From assembly GCA_950295325.1 (NCBI GenBank), contig OX485808.1:41253180-41317179 (forward strand): a stretch of DNA of 64,000 bases, written 5' to 3'. Position numbers and translations under genes: made by a program. Under the pieces are notes generated by a model that did no database searches, was not told where the DNA came from, and saw only the letters and a program-made list of their open reading frames with translations. How positions within the stretch are numbered: position 1 is the first letter of the stretch; the number at the start of each line of letters is the position of its first letter. Below are positions 55,012 to 64,000 of this stretch, one piece after another. The DNA is from Polytrichum commune (lineage: Eukaryota; Streptophyta; Polytrichopsida; Polytrichales; Polytrichaceae).

Positions 55012-56045
55012 CACTTATTAAAGAAGCAATTGATTGGGAATTCATTCCGGAAGTGAAAGTGTCAATAAAGCATGTAATCAACTCAAAAGTCAAAAATATT
55101 ACAAACTCCTCATTAGCATTGATGTTATAACTTTAGTCACTTACCATTTGAAGGGGTCTTTGTCATTCTAAAATGAAACTTAAATTAATGTGTTGATTTT
55201 AGTATGTATATTTTATAGTAGTTTAGGTAATGCCTTCTACTTTCATAGATATTCATACGCATTGATACTAATTAAGCATGATTACATGTAATCAAGCCTT
55301 GACTGTCAATGAGCGCAAGGCCTAAGTTTGTACAAGTATTCGTACATATTTGAGCTAAATAAGCATGATTAAGTGCAAGTAAGCACAACAAGAACAAGTA
55401 ACATCCAATTGTGAACACAAAGTGGTTAGGAAATTTGCTCTTGAAACGAAGAAGTTGATGCATAGTCTCTGTCCTACAAACAGAGCCACCCAAAATGCAT
55501 TGAAAGAAATCTAATTAACTATAGTTATTTTGGCAGTTCTTGATTATTTATTTTAAAACTTTTGGGTGATAAACGAGTAGCTTCAATCCTTGACCCGTAT
55601 TTGAGAAGGTGCACAAAATCCAAGAAAGGTTTGGTATAGTGAATAGCCATGGATTGGCATGAGCAAAGTGGACATCTACAATTGTAGTCTTTCATAGCAA
55701 AGGACAGAGCCTCACGGTTCTACCGTTTTCTTGTTAAGTGAAAGTACACACACATATATATAGAATTCTGGACCTTGAAAGTGAAGTACACTTAATATAA
55801 AATTTGTTAATATGTGGCCTCTAAAAATGCAAGAGTAATAGTTTTTTCAAAATTGGGCGGGGCGGGCAAAAAATTTCGATCGGGTCCAGAAAATCTTGAT
55901 TTCTTTTTGGGAGCTGCCCCTGCCCGTATCTACCTGCCCCGGTTACATGTTGTGATCTTTAGGCTTTTCTTTTTTAAAGCGAGGTAGATTCCTCTAAAAT
56001 GATCGGTAATCCTCCTGAAGTCTTGAATTTTAACCGGCTATTTCT

Positions 56046-56110
56046 CTAACTAGCAGCCGGTTCATCTCGAACTAGTAGCCGCTTCATCTCTGAATAGCAG
56101 CCGGTTCTCC
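56046..56110 (+). repeat. Three-unit minisatellite, about 23-24 bp
   Basis: The unit 'actagcagccggttcatctc' recurs three times with one to three changes each. It lies just after a stretch (55943-56042) that also occurs at 14826-14860 and 15225-15275. Confidence 0.7.
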
Positions 56111-56317
56111 CATTCATTGGCAGACCAAGAATCCTCACATGTCAAGAGTGATGTCAAGCTTATATTTAGTAATCCGCGTGTCAAGTGGATGATCGTAGGT
56201 AGGAACAACGTCATGATCGAGTAGCACCATGGACATCGGACCGAAGTTGTTCTTGTCAACGACTATAGCCGGATTGGACTCTAGAGACGGTGTATGTCAC
56301 GCGGATTTGGCATTGAG

Positions 56318-57106
56318 TACGCAAGGAAGGCGGGGAAATTATTCTTGCAGTACTAATAAGAAGTTAAGCCTCGTAGAGCAGCGCAAGATCAAGCTTAGGC
56401 TTTACTTAACTTACTACCGGTCCCTTTTAAATCCGATCACTTATGGAGCCCCGAAGGAGGAATATTCTTCCGTAATCGCATCATTGCGTCGTGAAAGTAG
56501 TCGGTAAGTGCTGTTTTTTTTTTTTTTTTTTTTTTGAGACAGAAGGCCAACAAGCCAACGCCGAAAGAATAAATTGCAAAAAGGGAGAAAACGGTCGGTA
56601 AGTGCTGTCAATCTCCACTCTGAAGCTCGGTGAATTAGTAAGTAGGCATATTGCATCCCGTGTTTAATTGGACGTGATTAGATTACCGTATTATAGTGGT
56701 GAGAGTACGGAGATGTTTTCGAAGCTGTCGGTAGAAGCTGACGGAGAGACTTGCCTATTCCCGACTGTTGTTGACGTTCGACGTTGAGATGCAAGGAATT
56801 AGGCGGGAACTTATTCTTGTAGTAAGTTAACAAGTTAAGCGCCAGAGCAAGAAGATCGCTTATGGAGCCTTGAAGGAGGAACATTCATCTTTGATGGTGT
56901 TGTTACGTCGTCAGAGTAATCGGTATCTGCTGTCAATCTCTGCTCTGAAAATCGGTGAATTGGTAGGCATATCGCATCCCCTGTTTAATTGGACGTGATT
57001 TGATTTGATTTGATTGCCGTACAGTAAGTAGTGAGTGCGGTTATGTTTTGAAAGCTGGCGGTAGAAGCTGATGGTCGGATTTACGTATCCCCGACTGTTG
57101 ACGTTG
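56318..57106 (+). repeat. Two-unit tandem duplication
   Basis: Unit A (56318-56779) and unit B (56788-57106) share 'gcaaggaa..ggcggga', 'cttatggagcc..gaaggaggaa.attc', 'ctgtcaatctc', 'tttaattggacgtgat' and 'cggtagaagctga'. A 92-codon frame starting at 56229 overlaps unit A, but unit B does not preserve it. I do not call a gene. Confidence 0.7.
56500..56607 (-). mobile_element. Small poly(A) retro-insertion with a 14-bp target-site duplication
   Basis: GTCGGTAAGTGCTG occurs exactly at 56500-56513 and 56594-56607. Between them lies an 80-nt insert that on the minus strand is about 58 nt of unique sequence followed by 22 A. Unit B of the surrounding duplication has the unoccupied site (56918-56940). 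This is the structure left by LINE-driven retroposition of a short RNA. The source RNA is not recognised. Confidence 0.8.
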
Positions 57107-58056
57107 TTGTTGTTATTATACGGACCTACCTTGAAATTATCGAGTCGGCTTCCGAGCTTGCTACGGTAGTGGCCAGAGCCACTTTGCAACGGCTGCGAAC
57201 GCTGAAAAATTTCTGTCCAGTACCAGAAATTGGTTAGGTTTCGTAATGAGAGATGCTGTTCTCACTGTCTCCAATCCCCTGTCTTTCTGCAGCGCAACCT
57301 CATCTCCATGGAATTTGATGTATAGTTTATTGCTGAGAGTTCTATAATCTTGAATGTGTGTGTTCATGCGTATATGTAAGCCGGCATTCTAACTTTATAG
57401 CCCATGTTCGCTAATATTCTCCGCACTCTCCCTTGAGAAAAGATGAGTCTGCACCTGTGAGCTAGCGCTCTTACAGCTAATATCAACGCTCCTTCAGCCC
57501 CATTCGATTTTCATTGATTGCTTGACTGACTTTATAACCTGCATTTCAGTACAGAGTTTGTATATCTAGGAAAAAAAACAGCGGAAATTTCTTTACGACG
57601 AGCTTCTTTAATACGATCGAGGAGGTAGTGAAACATTTCTTGCAAACGTCGCGGTTGCTGAAGACACAACGACAATATTTGTAAGGTAGTGGTACTTCTT
57701 GAACTTCTCCTCCAGACTTCGATATACATACTTAAGTTATCTCGACTATTAGATCGATTTCCGAAGTACTCCGCACTTTAAACTTAGAAGTTATTAGAAA
57801 TTGCCAAATACAAAGGAAGACATATTTTCAGGATCATTTTGTTGATCTCACTGAATCTTGTCATGATATGGATTGACTTGCTAGTTACTGATACAAATTG
57901 ACACGATGCAGGGCCGTTGTTAGTTGTTGTATAGGCATTACGCCCTCGATGTTCACGCTTTCGGAAATATATATTTGATTGAAAAACCTTCAACACTTTC
58001 CCTTCCCGAGCAGTATAGTGTCATTGAATGTTCTTTGGAGGCCTGGTTTGCAGATA
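57107..58056. other. Upstream region of the VIT/vWA gene
   Basis: It should hold the promoter and leader. A splice-acceptor-like TTTGCAG at 58047-58053 just before the ATG hints that a leader intron may end here. No protein is recognised in the short frames. Confidence 0.4.
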
Positions 58057-61000
58057 ATGGAGCCATTTGCTTTTGTTACTTCGCTAGCGGCAGGCCAAAT
58101 ACTGGCTCAACAACTTCACCATGGCACTGGTAGTGGCACTACATCCATGGGCCCTCCGAAACGCCCTATGATGCCGGCAACAAGACCTGCGAATGAAAGC
58201 TCAAATCTTCCCACCTGTCCAATGGTGTACGCCATTATTTCAGACATGAACATATTTGGCAACCCTAATGTGCCTGATTCACGCTACAGAGAATATCCAC
58301 CACAAGTACCGGTCAACACACCCGTTCTACCTGCTTTAGTACCTCTGGGTCTTCTAGATGTAATTCTCAATGTTGAGTGCCACATCAGCACGGCTTTTGT
58401 TACGGTGGAGGGCACTTGGGACCTGAATTGCGTGAGGAGTCGGGCTACTTGCGATTGCCTTCTTGCTCTCCCCATGGACCATCAGGTTTGCCACCTCTCT
58501 TGTGGAGTGTTTTTTGATGAGAATGTGTAGGCTAATGTTCTTGTTTTAGCTGTCTTGAAGAACTTGATAGGACTTCACCTTGAAGGGTATATTCAATCAG
58601 CAGTAAGTCAAATTGCCTAGTGAATTGAGCTGATAGACATCAGATAAAGATCCTATTCGGAACAGTTGTCCTTGCTCTTGAAAGTGCTTTCACCTGAATT
58701 GTCTTCGTTTAAGCGCTTTGCATAAGAGCTGATTGAATTTTGGGAATCTCTGGACTAAGGTGCACAGGATTGAATGAGGTGCAGAGTGAGAGGATTTATA
58801 ATCTGCAAATATGAATTTATAAGGCTCGTTTGCTTTAGTACTCAGAGCCTAAAAATCAAAAAATTGATCAAAGCACAAAAAAGTCAAACAAAAGTTATGC
58901 TTACTCTCGACCAACATATATTGTTCTGACATGAACTTGATAGTTTTGATGTGGCAGGGTACAGTAGCCGGTGTTGAGATTGACATGGGGCATGGTAGGT
59001 TGTACACAACCATTGTTGTGCCCAGAGATGAAGCCGCCAGCTATGGTGCCAGGGGTAGCCCTGGGGCCAGAGTAGATGATCCTGGCACTTACAACCCTGA
59101 GCTATTTCGCCTTTCACTGCCACAGGTGCCTCTTTCTCTGCTCCTCCCCGAACACATGCCATCTTTCAGAAGTAATAGATAAAAAAAACTTTTTTAACGA
59201 TTTGTTTCAGCAAATTCATTCTGTGAAGGTTCTCCCTCTCCATACGTTTCTCTTTGCTATGAGTTTTCTTTTCTGAAAAGTGAAGACATCTTCAAATCCC
59301 TCATCAGTTTGATTAGTTCAAATCTGTGTACTCCTTTAGACTCCATTATGAGTTGTGTTAAGAATCTATAGTGATCAACTTCGTCCTTGGCCATGCCTAC
59401 TTTGATCTCCATCACGTCCTCATGATATTCACAGGTGGAGGGTGGTACAAAGGTTGGTTTGAAGATTACTTGGTTCCAACCAATGGAATTTGTGAATGGG
59501 CTTTATTCAGTTCGGGTGCCATTTGTGTTTCCAGAGGACACCATTCCATTGGCGACAGAAGTTGCTTCCATTACTGCTATCAAATGCACAATCAATACAG
59601 GGACATGTACCACTGTGGAAGTAGGATCATTCAATAACCCCATGAAGGTAGCCATTCTATGCTGCTGCTATGTCCAGTAGTTCCTTAGAGTCTTTGTAGC
59701 CAGCGTACATTCCCATCCTCATGAGCTGGTTGAGAATTCAGAAATATTGATTAATTGGCGTCTCAAATGTTTTGATGGACACTAGCAGATTCAGGTCTGC
59801 ATCCTTTCACATTGGAACTTTAACCTATAGTCGACATTTGCCAACTTTTTTGATAGTTGGGATATTGATCAATGGACAGGAAACTTTCAGAGAACCTGGA
59901 AGGGTTACATTTGAGAAGGGAGGTAAAGAAAGTTGGAAGGATTGGAAGAACCAGGATTTTGTTGGATCTTATCAGGTACTTACAAATGTGAATTTGTCAT
60001 GAGCTCCTATTCTACTCTAGTCCATGTAGGACTTACATGTTTTTGAGCACGATTTTCCTTACCCAAGTTATTATCAAACTTCTATTCTCACACCAATTTG
60101 TTTTGTAGCTAACCTTTTGTCCATGACGTATCAGGTGTGGTCAGGTAGAATATTCCCCAACCTGATCTATCAAGATTCTGTATCAGGGGAATCTGACACT
60201 AGAGGAACATTTTGTCTCTCAATATCTCCACCAGATCCAAAAAGTATACAGGTACATGGTCACAAGTTCAAAACTATCTGGACTTTTTACTCAGCTTATT
60301 CTTGAATTTAATACCATATAATTTGTAAGGAGTTTCTCACCACTCTGCACTTTGATTTCTTCTATTTTTGAATAGTTTGAAGGTTTTTTTCAATGTAAAG
60401 GAAGTCTGTTTTGAAGTCTGAGTGCTATCTTGATACAGGTGTTTCGAAGGGCAGTGGTGTTCCTATTGGATAGGAGTGGGAGCATGTTTGGTGAGCCCTT
60501 GGAGGATGCACGTCAAGCTCTATTCTTTGGGCTTGATTCCCTCAATCCCGAAGACTCCTTCAACATAATTGCTTTTGATCATGAACTTGCCATTTTTTCT
60601 TCACAGATGGATCATGCAACCAGTACTGCTCTTGGCTATGCCCGCGAGTGGGCCACGACAAAATGTACAGCAAGAGGAGGAACGGACATCCTCAAACCTC
60701 TACAACAAGTACGTCATTGTGTGGTCGTTCTCATCAGCAGTCTGATTTGAATAACCAAGATTGGAGGATTACAAGTAGTACATTGTCTCTGGATGGTCAA
60801 CAGCAGGACATACTTCAATTCATTTGTCTTGGTCAGAATGGTTTTTCATCAGCAGGAATTGTCATGTTTACAAATGGATATTTAGTATACCTGCATCTAA
60901 GGATAGTGTTGAGGTTGCTAGTTTGAATTGTTTTGAATCAGAACGTTGTCCCCTGTCTGGTGGTACTTATTGTCTTTGCTGCTATGTCATGCAGTATTGC

Positions 61001-63703
61001 TTCAATAATAAGTGTATTTTCTGAGTTGATCATGTTGTATATGCATGCAGGCATTCCGGTATCTTGAAAATTTTCCAGAAGCAGTTCCTTATGTCTTTTT
61101 AATCACAGATGGAGCTGTTGCAAATGAGCGTGACATCTGTCAAAGAATGCAATCACGCATTGCTGCATTAGGTCCAAGGGCACCTCGTATATCTACATTT
61201 GGAATAGGTGGGAAACAAGTTACAAGACTACCTGGTGTAAGGTCATTGAGCAGCACTAATCCTGCTTCGTGAATGTGATTTTGAACTGAATGACTGTTTC
61301 ATGGTTGTCTAAATTGCAGGTCACTACTGCAATTACTATTTCTTGAAAATGTTAGCTGTAATTGGAAGTGGCTTGAGCGATGTGGCCTTTACTCCTGGTA
61401 TGCGATCCTAACTTCAGGTTTGATGTGTCTGACTCTTTGTCCATGTTTGACAAATCAATTACCTACATATTTCCTCTCAACTTCTTGAGCTTGGACAGGA
61501 GATGCTGTAAATAAGTAAACCAGCTTCTAATATTACGTTTCACCAGGTAAAATCCGCAGGCAAATGGAGAGGTTGTTATTGGCTGCTTCTACACCTCTAC
61601 TTACCAATATTACTGTGGCAAATATGTCAGCTAATTATGAGGTAATGATGATGTAATATATAGCGAGACTAGCAATGAAATGGTTTGGTGTGCTGTTTAA
61701 CAAGTGAAAGTTGCAGGTTGTGTTCTTACATGTCTTATTTGAGCGTTTTTTTCAAAGCCTATCAAGGACTTTCTTTTCCATTTGCCTTAATTTGTTGGTT
61801 TGAGCATGTTTCAGGTGTATCCGTTTCCAATACCAGACCTCTTTTGTGGCAATCCACTGGTCGTCTCAGGAAGGTTCCATGGCAGCTTTCCAGAATCTAT
61901 AACACTATCCGGTCTCTTGCCTGATCAAAGCACATGGCAGACTGAAGTCCCAAGCAAGAGAACTTTGACCGTCCCTCTTAGCAAGGTATCCATTATTTCA
62001 ATCCAGGTTGTAAGAGAGGATTCTCTTATGACAAAAATGGAATGTGTTTCATCTTTGCAGGGAGTGTAACAAATCTTCAAAAATTCTCTAGTTAAATATT
62101 CATAGATATGTGACCAAGCCCTTTAGATATGTGTGATGCATTCCAGCATAAGAGCATCCCCACAAGTTGTCTTTGCAGACACCTCTAACCTCATGCTGCC
62201 AATTTAAAGGTGAAATTTAATGTAGCCACCCATGTCTTTTCATTATAGGGGCTCTTTCCCCTTCAAACTATTTCACCCCTTCAAGTATGCAAATATATAG
62301 AGGGGCGAGTTTCAACTCGTCTATAAGGGAATTAACTATCAATATTTCACATCTTTGAATCTTACCTTCAAGTTTTTCTATGTAGAGCCTTGTGTATTGC
62401 AAGTAATTACTTTTGATCATGGGATCCACAATGTAAAATGCTTGTATAGAGTATACGTGTGGAACATATAGAGGTGCTGCTCTCCTCTAAATTAAAGTTA
62501 CATAAATTAACACCCCTTGATGTTAGTGCTAGGTGTACAGTGTGTGGTTAAGCCCTAAATAGTCTTTTGTGAATACTCTTTGCATGCAGGTTTTTGCGAA
62601 GCAACAACTAGATCTATTCACTGCCCAAGCATGGCTACAAGGAGGAAAAAGCATGGAACAACAAGTACGTTTTCACAGCTTCATAATGCTCAAGATTAAA
62701 CAACTATGACTTTTATTAGATTAGAGCATCTTTCCAGGTTTGTCAAATCTAACCTTGTCAGCATGCTTTGCAGGCTGTGAATTTAAGTGTAGCAACAGGC
62801 ATACCCTGTGAATACACCCGAATGATAGGTTTTGAGACTACCAGGGATAAATTATCACAACTTCTGCATGAACGAGCAAAGGTATCATTCTACATTTTCT
62901 CTGGGGGTAATCTAAATTGGATAACCCTAAGGAATTATCTTTTGTATTCATAACACATGTGTATATGCTGACTCACTTGTAATGTTCTGCAAACAGAATA
63001 TAACACTTGCTTTATTCCCTTCACATTTGTTTATTGTGACGCTTGTATGTTGTAGAGCCTTCCGAGTCTGTTCTTGTAGAATGGTTACCAGCCAAACTTG
63101 GTTCAAGTTTGCACGACTATTTGATGTATTCATGGGTTTCCTCTTTTATGACTCCTCTATTCTTGTCCAAGTCATCACGTGAAACACTACAGAGGATGAT
63201 TTGCATTAAGAAATTGCTAAATCCAGTAGACCAATTCCTCCTGCCATATTCTGGATATGTCATCAGAGGAAATGTTCAGAATGCCTTACTTCTGGAGCAT
63301 CACTTATAGTTGATTGAAATAACAGGGAAAGAAGATCAATGTCAACAAGTATACTGTTGGCAAAGTTGCTGGGATAGCGCTGATTGGGGGTCTAGCTATC
63401 GGGTTTGGCAGTATTGCTGCCACAGCAGCAAATGCTGCGATTGGCGATGCTTTAGGAAGTGTTCTAGGGAGTTTTGGCGATGCTCCGGACAGTTGCTGTT
63501 GTTGTTGCGACCTTGGAGGTTTGGTTGGCGATGGGATGTGCCCTTGCACCTTGGATTTATCATGGCTAGGGGATTGTTTGGGCTGCTGTTCTGATCTGGG
63601 TGGCTGCTGTGACTCTTGTGGGGATATTTGTTCGGGATGTGGAGACAATCTGGTTGGCTGCTGTGAACTTTTCTTTGAGTGTCTCTCAGGCCTTCTATCC
63701 TGA
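58057..63703 (+). CDS. VIT and von Willebrand A domain protein with cysteine-rich tail
   Basis: Thirteen exons (58057-58485, 58958-59125, 59435-59647, 59880-59975, 60135-60251, 60439-60708, 61051-61207, 61320-61397, 61547-61641, 61815-61985, 62590-62664, 62774-62881, 63326-63703) join in phase into 784 residues. The order is NLPTCPMVYAIISD near residue 50, a VIT domain (about 92-235), then a vWA domain (about 346-510) with an intact metal site: D352-x-S354-x-S356, T423 and D451. After a conserved YTRMI region comes a Gly/Ala-rich hydrophobic stretch (672-703) and a tail with 18 cysteines in the last 69 residues. Plant relatives are annotated as inter-alpha-trypsin inhibitor heavy chain-like; their function is not established. 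I see no signal peptide, so a cytosolic or membrane-attached protein is likely. Least certain are the N-terminus and the exon 4 acceptor, which was chosen because it keeps phase. Confidence 0.88.
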
Positions 63704-64000
63704 TTCCTGTTCCCTGCGAAAAAAAATTCACTTCTAGGACACCATTAGGTTTACAGTTGTCCTTTCAAACATGCCAGTGGCTGCAGGAAGTCAGTGTCAC
63801 TTCCATGAGTCATTCTGGGCATGTGTCAAATCATTGTCCAAGCTTGAACTTCAATGTACCAGAAGCTTGAAATTGGCCCGTTCTTTGCCAGAGTATCAGC
63901 TGAAAGATTCCTACTAGAATCTTGACTACAAATCTGACACACAACTCAGGCTGGAGAACGTTTATGATTCTATGATGTGGAACTTTGCACTTGGAAGTTG
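63704..64000. other. 3' flank of the VIT/vWA gene
   Basis: This is the probable 3' UTR and beyond, up to the window edge. No further exon is seen. Confidence 0.5.

Larger units (their letters stand above)
52209..55929. other. Intergenic DNA with family C and D repeat pieces
   Basis: Family C copy 2 lies at 53120-53290. Further TTTAGTGT/ACACTAAA words lie at 52725-52750 and 53390-53440. Single family D arms lie at about 52505-52553 and 54618-54656. A dinucleotide run lies at 54963-55006. I see no gene. Confidence 0.5.

Noticed and set aside
56229..56507. 92-codon frame starting at a good ATG in the duplicated block
   Set aside because: The second unit of the duplication does not keep the frame, and the first unit is interrupted by a retro-insertion. 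No family was recognised.
59865..59879. Alternative acceptor at the TTTTTTGATAG upstream of VIT/vWA exon 4
   Set aside because: It has the better pyrimidine tract but breaks phase with exon 3. The CAG at 59877-59879 keeps phase and fits my remembered family sequence.

Overview
This window looks like nuclear DNA of a land plant. It has spliced genes with short GT-AG introns, a plastid-type beta-amylase, a family of VIT/vWA proteins known from plants, and TTTAGGG-type telomere-like motifs. I cannot place the species. Gene style and repeat content would fit a seed-free plant (bryophyte, lycophyte or fern), but that is inference. Genes are sparse: four complete protein-coding genes fill about 15 kb. 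The rest is AT-rich intergenic DNA full of short inverted-repeat elements, degenerate tandem arrays and runs of 10-15 G or C.

Layout: 1-9.9 kb is repeat-rich and I see no gene. A BAM3-like chloroplast beta-amylase lies at 10468-13115 (+, 3 exons), behind a long leader whose only ATG is a two-codon upstream ORF. 13.1-31 kb is intergenic: MITE-like copies, a seven-unit degenerate array (19.85-22.3 kb), the 3' end of a non-LTR retrotransposon with CCHC and RPD motifs (22591-23361), and a foldback element with arms of about 125 nt (29.2-29.6 kb). A small secreted or type I membrane EGF protein is encoded at 34056-31052 (-, 3 exons). 34.6-48.4 kb is again repeats, including a second, broken retrotransposon copy at 38.1-38.85 kb. 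CTU1/NCS6, the tRNA wobble-uridine thiolase, occupies 52115-48459 (-, 10 exons). Its sixth intron has the signature of a minor-class (U12) AT-AC intron. 52.2-58 kb holds repeats, a duplicated block and a small poly(A) retro-insertion with a 14-bp target-site duplication. A VIT plus vWA protein with a cysteine-rich tail (58057-63703, +, 13 exons) ends the window.

The four genes have unrelated jobs: starch breakdown, a cell-surface EGF protein, tRNA modification, and a vWA protein of unknown role. They show no sign of acting as a cluster. The notable content is the U12 intron, the upstream mini-ORF, several MITE-like families defined here by internal comparison, and two cases where a related empty copy in the same window supports an insertion. 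Exon models are hand-built from reading frame, splice-site sequence and phase, with remembered family sequences as a guide; no search was run.
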